Positions 11,106 through 21,071 of a stretch of DNA of 64,000 bases are shown here, piece after piece. The notes under the pieces are model-generated. The model worked only from the letters and a program-made list of their open reading frames with translations, had not been told where the DNA came from and ran no database searches. The stretch is from Prionace glauca (Eukaryota; Chordata; Chondrichthyes; Carcharhiniformes; Carcharhinidae): positions 6,693,432 through 6,757,431 of the forward strand of contig CM075760.1 of assembly GCA_037974335.1 (NCBI GenBank). Direction: 5' to 3'. The position numbers and the translations under genes were made by a program. Every line of letters begins with the position of its first letter. Within the stretch, counting starts at the first letter, position 1.

Positions 11106-11818
11106 AAATGCTGCGAGTTCCTTGCAGTACTAGTAACATTATCAGTGGATTGAGGAGCAGGATGGGGTTTGAGGTCGGAGATTTTTGATGAACAGGGAAA
11201 TGTCTGAGGGGGAAAACAGGAAGTTAAAAGCCGCAACTTGAAAGTGACATGATTTGACATGTTTGCTATGTGTGTATCTGACATGTATGTTGTGTATCTG
11301 ACATGTATGTTCTTTAGAGTTTATCGTTAGTGTTACAACTCTGACTTCTCCAGCTCCGAGGCCAGTTCATCCAGCCGGAAGATTTAGATGTTGTTACCCT
11401 CACAGACGCTGTGGGGCGATTGATTTCTGCGTTTCTCCTGAGAGGAGAGATTCAGTGGGATGAGTCTGTTCGCTCTGGAGTTTAGAATAATCAGAGATGA
11501 TCTTATTGAAACATCTGAAATAGGGAAACAGTGTGACATGAAAATCTTGAGAGGGTGTTCCCTCCGCCCCCTCCCCTGGCTAAATTATTAAGAACAAAGG
11601 AAAAATACGGTGAATGATGTAAGAGGATTTTGGAATGCTTGGGAAAGGTGAAGCTAAGAATTGAGAGATGTGATTGATGTAATTGATGACTGAGAGGGAT
11701 GGATAGAAACATTGGGGATTCAATGTAAACGTTGAAATCTGAACAAACTGAGACACCAAATAGAAAAGCCATAGTCTCTCCATGCATTTTAGGTTACGGA
11801 AAGACCAATAGTGCATGT

Positions 11819-11887
11819 GCCCGGCTAGCTCAATCGAGCATGAGACTCTTAATCTCAGGGTCGTGGGTTTGAGCCCCACGTTGGGCG
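11819..11887 (+). tRNA. tRNA-Lys (CTT) with shortened D loop
   Basis: Acceptor GCCCGGC/GTTGGGC, anticodon arm GAGAC-TCTTAAT-CTC with CTT, T arm GTGGG-TTTGAGC-CCCAC, then TTTTT at about 11894. The D arm reads GCTC-AATC-GAGC, a loop of four bases where vertebrate tRNA-Lys has eight (AGTCGGTA); G18 and G19 are gone. Base 56 of the T loop is T instead of C. The terminator and all stems are kept. Either a recent relic or an odd tRNA. Confidence 0.85.
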
Positions 11888-11889
11888 TC

Positions 11890-12210
11890 GATGTTTTTAA
11901 AACTTTGACTCATTTCTGGGTGAATTCCAGATCACCGTTCCTCCAGGAGTGCCACGGCTCAAACTGAGTCTCTCTCTCTCTTTTCTCCGTTGTTCATCTC
12001 ACAGTTGAAAAAACTGCCTCCAGATCACTGGAAGGCGGTGAGCTAGGCGGTGAGCTAAGCGCTGAACTCAGCGAGAGGTTTTATTCCCATTTATTATGAG
12101 ATTTAAACACAGATCTGTGAGATTGTGTCAGTGGAAACAACAATCATCTCCATTGTAATTCAATCACTCCAGCCTTCCATCCTATCAAAAGCCTATTTTT
12201 TCTTCCATCC
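11890..12210. repeat. Segmental duplicate, copy 2 (partner 5885-6215)
   Basis: See the partner entry. This copy starts at the 3' end of tRNA-Lys and contains a small internal tandem of GGCGGTGAGCTA at about 12035-12060. Confidence 0.6.
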
Positions 12211-12571
12211 TCTCTCTCTCTAATTTCCTTGGCTCCGTACTTGCTTGAAAGCCATGAAATCATCAATTTCTTCCAGTTAGGGTCAAAGGTCAGCAACCTG
12301 TATCATTCCCTCTCTTTCCCTCCACAGAAACTGTTGAAACTGATGAATCTTCCAACATTTTCCGTTTTGAGGTGGGATTTGCAGCAACGACAATTCCTTC
12401 TTTTGGATCACAGTGGATCACTTTTCTCTGACTGAACCATAACTGTCTCAATAGTTAAAGGGCTGAGGTTTTAAATAATAAGAGCCCCAAATATGTTGCC
12501 CTGTCTGACATGAAATGAAACAAAATGAAAATTATTAATTATTTCATAAAATGCTGCTAACACAATATAGA

Positions 12572-12668
12572 TTTCATTGTCAGCATTTGTTGTTTATCCC
12601 TATTTCCCACTGAACTAACTATTTTGTTGGGCCATTTCAGAGGGCAGTTTAGAGTCAATTACATTGTC
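12572..12668 (+). repeat. Unclassified elasmobranch SINE, fragment
   Basis: Contains CAGCATTTGTTGTTTATCCC, GGGCCATTTCAGAGGGCA and TAGAGTCAATTACATTG, the core of a repeat also present at 48854-49610. Fragment only. Confidence 0.55.
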
Positions 12669-12689
12669 TTAAATTCTTTCTCCAGAAAT

Positions 12690-12770
12690 GCTGTTCCTCC
12701 TGTTGATATTTTCCAGCATTTTAAGTTTTTTTTAAGTTCCAGCATCTGCAGTAATTTGCTGTTGGCTGAA
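12690..12770 (-). repeat. Relic of the 'GCTGGAAAATCTCAGCAG' repeat
   Basis: On the minus strand this reads as the start of the repeat seen at 42055-42230 (CAGATGCTGGAA, then AAAATGCTGGAAAAT), strongly diverged. Confidence 0.45.
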
Positions 12771-12877
12771 GGAGTCATTCCTGTTCTATCAAAACAATTT
12801 TTTTTTCGACAAGCCGTTCTGGAGAATTTGAAAAACGCTGAAATGTATCGGTCAGATTAAGGCTGCTATTCGCATCT

Positions 12878-12949
12878 TCCCTGGTGGTCTAGTGGTTAGG
12901 ATTCGGCGCTCTCACCGCCGCGGCCCGGGTTCGATTCCCGGTCAGGGAA
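12878..12949 (+). tRNA. tRNA-Glu (CTC)
   Basis: Identical, as far as I can recall the consensus, to vertebrate tRNA-Glu-CTC: acceptor TCCCTGG/TCAGGGA, anticodon CTC in GCTCTCACC, T arm CCCGG-TTCGATT-CCCGG. TTTT follows at about 12955. Likely functional. Confidence 0.97.
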
Positions 12950-13149
12950 TGTAGGTTTTGTTGCTGCCGACCAGCACAAGATTTAGCAGGGTCTGAAATT
13001 CCTTCCCGATGGAAAACAGGAGCGATCATTGTGTCAGTTTGAACTATCTGGAGAAACAAAATAAACCCATTGGCCCAATCCCAGCAATTTATAATTTTAT
13101 TCCCCTTGCTGCTTCCTGCTGTCAAACTGAATAATAATACATTCTACTC

Positions 13150-13640
13150 CACTACATTTCACTGCAGTTCACCATACTCAAAGATCATTCGCAGCCTCTG
13201 CCTCTTCTATAGCTTCTTGTGGGAAATCTGCTGAACAACATGAGCTTTTCACAGTTCTGCTGTGATATCTGAGATTTGTATCTCATTGATCATCATTACT
13301 GTCTCCATTGCTTCATCCCAGGTCACTGTCACTACAGATATAGTCACACAGTCATTCTATCACCTGCAGCAAATGATATTCCCTTCCTTTGCTTTCAGAT
13401 ACATTCACCTCCAGAAACTGATTACACGGTGAGTATAATGTTCTGTTTAGCTGACAGTTTATCATCAATCCTGTTCCAGAATGGAGTAGCACCGTGTCAA
13501 AGTGGGTGGGAGTTGGTGACTCCGCCAGTTCTGAAACCTCACTGAACCCCCGCGTACTTTGCCCCCCCTCTCACCCTCCATCGCTCCAACTCATTGATAA
13601 ATGTCACTATTAAAACTAATGATGGTGAATTAAAGACGTG
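13150..13640. other. tRNA spacer DNA
   Basis: No gene or repeat recognised with confidence. The stretch at 13140-13180 matches 5750-5800 (CACTGCAGTTCACC), again pointing to local duplication. Confidence 0.4.
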
Positions 13641-13644
13641 GAAT

Positions 13645-13800
13645 CGAAATTAATAAATGGTGTTGGGAAGCGGCCGGGGCGTGGGATGGGAGATGGGGGG
13701 TGGGGGGGGTGGGGGGAAGGTGGTGGCTGGTGTAGCATTTGGTGGGGGATGGAGGTGGGGGGAGGGAGGCGCTGGGGGCGCCGGGGGGGGAGGGGTGCGG
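13645..13800 (+). repeat. G-rich low-complexity tract
   Basis: Long runs of GGGG separated by one to four bases on the plus strand, including GGGGGGTGGGGGGGTGGGGGG. Several G4-type quadruplexes could form. All six frames are open over part of it because of composition. Confidence 0.85.
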
Positions 13801-13889
13801 AGGGCATGGGAAATTATGATGGATGCTGAGATGATAATGTCCATGAAATACTAGCCCCAAACTCCCATTGAGTTACATTCAGAGTCAGA

Positions 13890-14990
13890 TTGCAGCTCGG
13901 AACAGAAAATTGGATTGTCTGCGATTACACTTAATAAAATCCCGTGTCAGCATTCGTCAGTGAGATTGGTATAATGAGCTAATAACACAAATCAGTGCAC
14001 AGTTAGTCATTTTGAGACTCTCATGCAATTTACAGTGTGTGTTATAGATCAGAGTGAGTTAGGGCTCGAATTGTGCTAAAGTCAAAAATTATAACAAGCA
14101 ACTACATTTTAAATATACACAGAACATAACATAGAGGCTGGATTTCTAAACGGACTAAGGAAAAAAAATGAGCTCCGAGGAACGGAAAATCCAGCGAAAA
14201 AGAGACATGTGTCCAATTATAATGAAATATTATTTGATAATGTCTGGATGAGAAAATAGACAAATCTTTAAATCACTAAAAGGTAAGTTTATACAATAAT
14301 TAGCTGGTAATCGACGTGTTCACTAGCGGGAAGATACATATGAATGCAAGTATTAAATTCACTATCATTCGGCCAGATTTCCCTGTGAATCTTACTGACA
14401 GAGATATTAATGATGTGGGTATGCCGGCGTTGGACTGGCGTAAACACAGTAAAAAGTCTGACAACACCAGGTTTCAGTCCAACCGATTTATTTGATAATA
14501 TTCTCACAAGCTTTCGAGGTTACCCTCTTCGTCAGGTGAATGGAGAGTTCTGGCCTCAGACAGACATTGCTTTACTACCTCAGAATGCCATTGCTTTACT
14601 GATTGTTCCCTTTCTATGGAAACAGGGGAATAAAATTTCCTCAAATATCTCCTCAAACCTGCTGCGCTAACCTTGTGATTAAAATGATACAATACCACCA
14701 TCTGCTGGCAGACCACAGAGAGTGCAGGCTCTGATGCTTGTGAGTCTGCGAACCGGTTACTGAAATATGAATATTGAACGACATTGTCCGAGATTGGAGT
14801 TTATAGAAGGATCTCGGCTGGCGTATTCGCCCTTTTTATAACCAGGCACCGCAGATAAATCGTGTTCTTCATTTCCCATTGGGAGATAATGTCTGGAGAT
14901 TGAAGTTGGGATTATTTGAAACTTCAAATTGTACATTCGATGCAGTTATCAGGCGTTAATCACATTCAGAATCTTAGTGGGTAAACATTG
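13890..14990. repeat. Segmental duplicate, copy 2 (partner 9840-10740)
   Basis: See the partner entry. This copy was split by a Penelope-like tail at 14411-14568. Confidence 0.6.
14411..14568 (-). mobile_element. Penelope-like 3' tail copy
   Basis: Inverted relative to 2655-2810 and very close to it (GCCGGCGTTGGACTGGCGTA, AAGCTTTCGAGG, GTCAGGTGAATGGAGAGTTC). One of the youngest tails in the window; it sits inside a duplicated block whose other copy lacks it, so it is younger than the duplication. Confidence 0.75.
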
Positions 14991-15068
14991 CTGCCCTCTG
15001 CAATTCGTTTGTCAGACATTTTCACCGTATAGTCTTAAAAAAGGCACAAAGAATTCGACATTTACAGG

Positions 15069-15101
15069 GATACACACACAAACACACACACACACACAGA
15101 G
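15069..15101. repeat. CA microsatellite
   Basis: Short run of CACACA units with one AAA interruption. Confidence 0.8.
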
Positions 15102-15368
15102 GTATTGGAGCCTACAGAGATACGGGGGTGAGGGGCATACACAGATTCAGGGACACATGTAGATGGAGGGGCACACTAGATTCAGACGCAGACATATAGA
15201 GATCCTGGTAACTCGAAAGATACAAGGGCACGCACAGTATTAGAGGCATATACAATGTCTCAGCTTGTACACGACCAAACTCTCTCTCGTAGTTCCAGAC
15301 TTTTCAATGAGTTGAAGCAGGCAACTGTTTGCCCGTGAATGCTGATAGTGAGAAAAATAGAAAAAATC

Positions 15369-15385
15369 CGTCCCTGGGTGGTCTC

Positions 15386-15419
<34 letters not shown>

Positions 15420-15442
15420 TTGACCAATTGCGCCACAGAGAC
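15369..15442 (-). tRNA. tRNA-Asn (GTT)
   Basis: Acceptor GTCTCTG/CAGGGAC, D arm GCGC-AATTGGTCAAC-GCGT, anticodon loop CTGTTAA (GTT), T arm GGTGG-TTCGAGA-CCACC, discriminator G. Downstream on its strand is GGATTTTTT, a clear Pol III terminator. Likely functional. Confidence 0.96.
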
Positions 15443-15857
15443 TGAGACAACAGCAGTTAAATATATTCTAAACTTGTGTGTCAGTGACCACAATTCTATT
15501 TCTGAAAACCTGTTCTGGAACTCCAGCATGACGGCACTGTTTACAATTCTATACAAGTCTCTTTAGTTCCGTTGATCCTGCAGCACGGCTGTAGTGTGTT
15601 TCTCCGATGAACGGGGAGCTAAAATGAATCCATGTCTCTTATCACAGGCAGGAAGGGAACTGACCACCAGTAGCCTCACGATCCAATATTTGCCACTCAA
15701 TCATCAATAACACCATTCACAACTGCACCTCCTTCCGAATATTGTGATCCATTTCCCTCAGGATTTACTTCCAAGACTTAATATTTCGCTTGTTTTCCCC
15801 CAATTTTGGCAGGAGATTCGCTTCAATATACAGAGTGAACGGAGAAAGAAGAAGCTT

Positions 15858-15928
15858 TGCATTGGCCGGGAATCGAACCCGGGTCTCCCGCGTGGCAGGC
15901 GAGAATTCTACCACTGAACCACCAATGC
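15858..15928 (-). tRNA. tRNA-Gly (GCC)
   Basis: Matches vertebrate tRNA-Gly-GCC throughout: acceptor GCATTGG/CCAATGC, anticodon loop CTGCCAC (GCC), T arm CCGGG-TTCGATT-CCCGG. The T run downstream is short (TTC, then TTCTTC). Confidence 0.96.
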
Positions 15929-15949
15929 TGCTCTTGCTAGTGCGATTCC

Positions 15950-16380
15950 CACATGCTCTCTCTTCCTTCACACTCAGCAGCATTGTAATTTCCTTACTTT
16001 ATCCTTTCATTCCCCAAATGCCCACAAATGCTCTCACTCAAATCTCAGACGCAACATCGCACAAGCCTTTCATGCTGTTCAACACCTTCCTTTCATTCAC
16101 AACCGCATCTCAAACTTTCAACCTTCCTCCAAAACACAAGCACTCTGCAACAGTCCCCCTCTCACCCAGCCTCATTCTCCCAAATAAGCCTCTGCTTTCA
16201 CCACATCAGTCTAAACACACTTAAAACGTATTCAAATTATTTGCACACCGCCTCTTGCACTCAACTCACATCACTACAATACGCATCATGCCATTCTGCA
16301 AAAGCTTTAAGTTGCTACATTTCTTCAAAGCTGCTACCCAGTGCGACACCAGGCCAAAGTTCCACTTTCAACACTTGATA
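15950..16380 (+). other. G-poor stretch, no gene recognised
   Basis: About 430 bp in which the plus strand is rich in C, A and T and nearly lacks G. The long open frames here (15790-16378) follow from composition, and one overlaps tRNA-Gly. Origin unknown. Confidence 0.5.
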
Positions 16381-16404
16381 ACACCTATATAGGGTTACAA
16401 CTTA

Positions 16405-16512
16405 ACTCGGAATGAGTTAAAAAATAGGGCTTAGGAGAGCAAGTAGGGGGCATGAGAAGTCCTTGGCAAGTCGGATAAAGGAAAACCCCAAAGCTTTTTA
16501 CTCTTACGTTAA
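16405..16512 (+). mobile_element. CR1 ORF2 fragment
   Basis: The minimal fragment reads, with stops, as the linker before the RT domain: the end GGAAAACCCCAAAGCTTTTT corresponds to KENPKAF of the intact elements. About 110 bp, old. Confidence 0.6.
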
Positions 16513-16977
16513 AAATGCATTAAATCTTCATATATCGAGGCCAGTCTGTGACATCTGAGAGCGCTGAATTCTAACCTCGAGACCCCCAGCATCCCATCTG
16601 CCTGATTCTCCCAGATACTGGTTACAGGAATGTGCACAGTGCCAATTGTCCGCACTCACACACTCCTTCCTGTCTGTTAAGATTTGAAATTGTTCATATT
16701 TTCACATTGGCTTCCAGTGTGATGAAAGCAGAGCTGTGATAAGCTGATGTTGTTCAGTGGATTTACTGCAGTAAGGTTTATGTCAGTTCGATACAAACAT
16801 TGGTGTTTGAATGTGGTGAAATTTAATGCAGTGGAAGGTAGCCTACTCATTTTTACAGGAGGAACCAGCAAGGGTAATGTAAATCTGAATAACTGTGCAA
16901 CGGGACTGATATTTCTCCCTGCTGTTCAAATTGGCACAAGTATTGATCCACGATTTTCAGATTGCGCTCATGTGTTG

Positions 16978-17049
16978 GGTTCTGTGGTGTAATGGTGAGC
17001 ACTCTGGACTCTGAATCCAGCGATCCGAGTTCAGATTTCTGCGGAGCCT
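16978..17049 (+). tRNA. tRNA-Gln (CTG), diverged
   Basis: Acceptor GGTTCTG pairs with CGGAGCC through wobble pairs; anticodon arm TCTGG-ACTCTGAAT-CCAG gives CTG. The T stem CCGAG/TTCTG has one C-T mismatch. TTTT follows at about 17052. Acceptor changes look compensated, so function is possible. Confidence 0.85.
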
Positions 17050-17319
17050 TCTTTTAATTTGCAAATACAGATGATGGATTGGCTGAAGGGTGTTTCGTTT
17101 AAATTTATCACCAAGTCCTAATCGAGAGGAGAATTTGCCAGCCCGTTCAACTGCTGTTACTCAATTCAAGGGCAATTAGGGATGATAGGGAATGAATAAA
17201 GACAATCTCAATAATGGACCTTTTCCTCACAAGTAAAAGCAAACTTTCTGACAGTTCTTGTGCCTGAAACTTTCGAAACATCGAGCTAATATGTAACAAC
17301 TATCCTAATGATCACATGT

Positions 17320-17392
17320 GGGCCAGTGGCGCAATGGATAACGCGTCTGACGACGGATCAGAAGATTCTAGGTTGGATTCCTGGTTGGCTCA
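17320..17392 (+). tRNA. tRNA-Arg (ACG) with G at position 33
   Basis: The body matches vertebrate tRNA-Arg-ACG: acceptor GGGCCAG/TTGGCTC, anticodon stem TCTGA/TCAGA. The loop reads CGACGGA where CTACGGA is expected, so the universally kept U33 next to the anticodon is G. The T loop TTGGATT has also lost C56, and no T run follows within 60 bp. Probably a relic with an intact cloverleaf. Confidence 0.85.
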
Positions 17393-17689
17393 GTACAAAC
17401 CTATAAAAGGTGTTCAGAAATTCCCTGTTACTTTCGATGAAAAAGTTATTTAATAGCTTTATACTTATTCAGACAAATGTTGGCAAGCATATTTTCAGCT
17501 TCTCTGGAGAAAGTAATGTTAGGAGATTGCTAATGAACAGCAACCGACTATTTTAAGTTATTTTTTTCTGGGAAAAAAATCACTTCATAAGATTAGGATA
17601 TTAAATAAATGCTAAACTCAAATACATTTTGGACAAAATTAAACATGTCTTTGTGAATTTACAAAATTTTGTCAATTTTTTCATAAAAT

Positions 17690-17810
17690 TCAGCATTTCT
17701 GATTTTGGAGAAAGCATTTCAAGCTGAAGTCAGAGCAAAGATAATATGAGTGTAACATCGAGATTCTGATAATATTCAGCACCAAACTGAAATCATACAG
17801 ACTTCCCTCA
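17690..17810 (+). repeat. Low-copy repeat, copy 1 (others 19385-19480 and about 51460-51535)
   Basis: Shares GAAAGCATTTCAAGCTGAAG, AGAGCAAAGATA and GTGTAACATCGAGATTC with the second copy, and TGTAACATTGAGATAATGTT plus AAATCATGCAGACTT with the third. The third lies beside the tRNA-Val relic. Probably carried along with tRNA-bearing segments. Confidence 0.6.
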
Positions 17811-17883
17811 CCCTAGCATGTTTCAGATGGTGATTAACTATATTAGTCTGCACTGCATCCTGGCAATGCATCAAACAAATTAA

Positions 17884-19371
17884 TAAGAACATAAGAACGG
17901 AAGAAATAGGAGCAGGAGTAGGCCATCTGGCCCTTCGAGCCTGCCCCGCCATTCAATAAGATCATGGCTGATCTGTCGTGGCTCACTTCAACATTCCGGC
18001 CCTCTCCCCATAACCCTTAATCCCCTCTCTTATCAAAAACCCATCAACCCGCTTCTTGAAAATATTTAGCGAGGCAGCCTCCAGCAGTTCAACGGGTAGA
18101 GAATTCCAGAGATTCACCACCCTTTGAGTGAAGAAGTTCCTCCTCAACTCCGTTCTAAAACGCCCCCCCCCCCTTTATCTTGAGGCTGTGCCCCCTAGTC
18201 CTACTGTCTTTTTTGAGCGGGAAGGGTCTCTCCACCTCTATCCTATCCATCCCATTCATTATCTTATACGTCTCAATGAGATCTCCCCTCATTCTTCTAA
18301 ACTCCAACGAGTAGAAGCCTAGTTCATTCAGCCTCTCCTCATAGCTCAACCCCCTCAACTCCGGTATCAGCCTAGTAAACCTCCTCTGCACTCCCTCCAA
18401 GGCCAAAATATCTTTGCGCAGGTGAGGCGCCCAAAACTGCACACAATACTCCAGCTGCGGCCTCACCAGTGCCCTGTACAGCTGCAGCAAGACCTCCCTA
18501 CTTTTATATTCAATCCCCCTCGCTATGAAGGCCAGCATCCCATTCGCCTTCCTGACCACCTGCTGCAGGCTGGGTTTTTGCGACTCATGCACAAGGACCC
18601 CGAGGTCCCTCTGCACCGTCGCCTGCTGCAGTTTTTCGCCCCGTAAGTAATAGTCCTTCCTACCATTCTTCCTTCCAAAGTGGACCACCTCACACTTGCT
18701 AACAGTAAATTCCATTTGCCATTTCCTGGCCCATTCGCCCAGCCTATCTAGATCCTTCTGCAAACTCTCCACACCCTCCGCACAATTTGCCGTTCCCCCA
18801 ATCTTGGTGTCATCCGCAAATTTCGACACCCTACACTCGGTTCCCTCCTCCAGATCATCTATATAAATGGTAAAAAGCTGAGGCCCCAGCACCGACCCCT
18901 GGGGCACTCCACTAGTCACCAACCGCCAATCCGAATAGCATCCATTGACCCCCACTCTCTGCCTCCTATTTGACAACCAATCCTCTATCCACGCTAACAC
19001 CCTACCCCCAACTCCAAGTCCCCTGACCTTCTGCAATAACCTCTTGTGAGGTACCTTGTCAAACGCCTTCTAAAAATCCAGAAAGACCACATCCACCGGC
19101 TCTCCTCTATCCACCGCCCTAGACACATCCTCATAGAACTTCAGTAAATTTGTCAGATACGACTTCCCTTTAATGAAAGCGTGCTGCGTCCGCCCTATCA
19201 AGCAATTCCCCTCAAGATGCCTCGCAATTTCCTCTTTAATGACGGATTCTAACATTTTACCTACCACAGACGTTAAACTAACCGGCCTATAATTCCCTGC
19301 CTTTTGCCTGGCACCCTTCTTAAACAACGGCGTAACATTAGCCGTTTTCCAATCTTCCGGCACTTCCCCTT
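17884..19371 (-). mobile_element. 5'-truncated CR1-type LINE (same family as 36700-40847)
   Basis: About 1.5 kb of the ORF2 3' half and the 3' end (AAGAACATAAGAAC on the plus strand). ORF2 translates as PEDWKTANVTPLFKKG, NYRPVSLTSVVGKMLES, then a TAG in place of Gln at about 19072, [30 protein letters not shown], and [11 protein letters not shown] (the RT active site). The frame then stays open to a C run at about 18163-18174, where it shifts (KGGGAF). Only two breaks. It sits between two copies of a low-copy repeat (17690 and 19385). No clear target duplication, which is usual for this clade. Confidence 0.9.
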
Positions 19372-19384
19372 AATTTCAGACTAA

Positions 19385-19480
19385 TTTCTTATTTGACACA
19401 AAGCATTTGAGGCCGAGGCCAGAGCGAAGATACTGTGGGTGTAACATTGAGATTCAGATAATGTTCAGGAACAAAATGCC
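19385..19480 (+). repeat. Low-copy repeat, copy 2
   Basis: Direct repeat of 17690-17810, on the other side of the LINE. Confidence 0.55.
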
Positions 19481-19489
19481 CCGGCCGAT

Positions 19490-19765
19490 GAAGGCATGCT
19501 TTAAGATGCGAGGGCAAGATTTAAAGGAGATGGACATGGCAGATTGTTTGCACAGAGAGTAGGGGGTTCCTGGAACTCGCTGCCGGGGAGAGATAGTGGA
19601 AGCGGATGCAGTTGTGACTTTTAAGTCAGTTGACAAGTACATGAATAGGATCGGAATAGAGAGATATGGTCCCGGAAGGATAGGGGGTTTTAGATACGTC
19701 GGACAGCATGGTCAGTGAAGGTTTGAAGGGCCGAAGGGCATGTTCCTGGGCTGTAATTTTCTCTG
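19490..19765 (+). mobile_element. CR1-type LINE 3' end, second family
   Basis: Non-intact frame over the last part of ORF2 (GGTTCCTGGAACTCGCTGCC encodes the usual WNSLP-like motif) and the 3' end GGGCCGAAGGGCATGTTCCT followed by TTCTCTGTTCTTTG. Same family as 47205-47780, 50709-51460 and 56102-57077. Confidence 0.75.
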
Positions 19766-20189
19766 TTCTTTGTACTGCCAATTTTCTTTACCCAAAACTG
19801 AGCCTCAGACTCTGTAGCTCTATATTTAACCACTCCATCTCTGACATCTCCTCTAGTCACACAACCCTGTGAGATATCTGTACTGATCTTATTGTGGCAT
19901 CATGAGTATTCCACATACAACATGACTTGTATCTATAAACTCTCATCTTGAACATTTCAATTGAAATTTCAGGGCGAGCAGAGCTTTTTGAGCAGAATGG
20001 TTCAGATTCCCATCCTTTTTAATGTGAACAAGTTGTTTCTGATTTCACTACAGAGGTTGTCTATTAAACAATGACTGAACACAGGGGATGAATGTGAGAA
20101 GCTGAAGTTTCCAGTTGAAGAGGTTCCCAGTGTCTCTGAGCAGCTGAACTGGGGAAGCCTTTGGGCAGAGACTGCGCTGCTGCTATTTC

Positions 20190-20560
20190 CCTTCCTGGCC
20201 ACCAGGGGTCGCTGTAACAGGCCCGGGCGCTGCTCCGTCCAGTGTCACCTCTTGCCCACTCCGGCCCGGCCGCTGCTCGTTGGCGGAACATCCGGGTCCT
20301 GTAGAGAGGCGGGGCCAGCCACCATATTGCAGTGACGTCACCATCAGCCCCTCCCCCCCGTCGAGGGAAAAGCGACGGTTCAGAAATGTAGAAAGTGAGA
20401 GAAATTCCCACCCGGAAATCCCGCCCGGAGCGGAATTAAAATTAAATAAAATACATATTTTTATAAAGAGGCAGGTGGCGGAACCGCGCATGTGCTGTAG
20501 TATTTTCCCAGAGCGCACCGCGCGGGTGTGATTGAAAAAAAGACGCAATAAAAGAAACGA
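20190..20560. promoter_or_regulatory. CpG-rich promoter-like region P1
   Basis: CpG-dense DNA with a CTCF-like word CCACCAGGGGTCGC (20199-20212), a perfect CRE TGACGTCA (20333-20340), a GC box GAGGCGGGGCC just before it, a CCATATTG word, and ETS-like CCGGAAAT. No coding exon could be tied to it. Direction unknown; it continues into the 33-bp repeat at 20708. Confidence 0.55.
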
Positions 20561-20707
20561 TTTTCCCGAATGGAGAAGGAACAGAAAGTCTGACGGGTGA
20601 GGATTTGAATAATAATCATCAAGATTCAAAATATTAAAAGATTAACATGGAACTGCCTGGGCGCATGTGCAGGACGGGAATTCCCCCAGAGTACAGCGCG
20701 TGCGACG

Positions 20708-20839
20708 CCGTCTCCACTGGCAACGCAACATGGCCGCTGGCCGTCTCCCCTGGCAACGCAACATGGCCGCCGGCCGTCTCCCCTGGCAACGCAAGATGGC
20801 CACTGGCCGTCTCCCCAGGCAACGCAAGTTGGCCGTCGG
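20708..20839 (+). repeat. Four tandem 33-bp units with YY1-like and RFX-like words
   Basis: Units at 20708, 20741, 20774 and 20807, each exactly 33 bp. The first three carry TGGCAACGCAA followed by (C/G)ATGGCC (an X-box-like GGCAAC and a YY1-like core ATGGC); the fourth has GTTGGCC. Directly after the last unit comes GGCGGTGAGTG, a good splice donor, so the array may lie in an untranslated first exon. The 11-residue repeats seen in translation arise from the period and are not taken as protein. Confidence 0.85.
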
Positions 20840-21071
20840 CGGTGAGTGATTGTGGCGCAGGCGCAGTGAGGTCTGCCTGCAGCCCATTGTCCAGATTGCC
20901 CCCCAGTGGATGTGGTGGGGATGGTGCAGCAGATGGAGCAACAATCCCAGTTTCAATGGGGGGAGAGAAGCTGCAATTCTGCTCCCTGTTGTTCACTCCT
21001 CTCCCCAGTCTCAGCATTGCAGAGTGTTTAAACAAGAGGGTGCATTGTCACAGCGGCACCTTGACCTGCAG

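Noticed and set aside
13616-13860. Pro-rich and Gly-rich open frames
   Set aside because: Composition effect of the G-rich tract.
15790-16378. Open frames of 144 and 116 residues
   Set aside because: One overlaps tRNA-Gly antisense; both follow from the G-poor composition, with no domain-like text.
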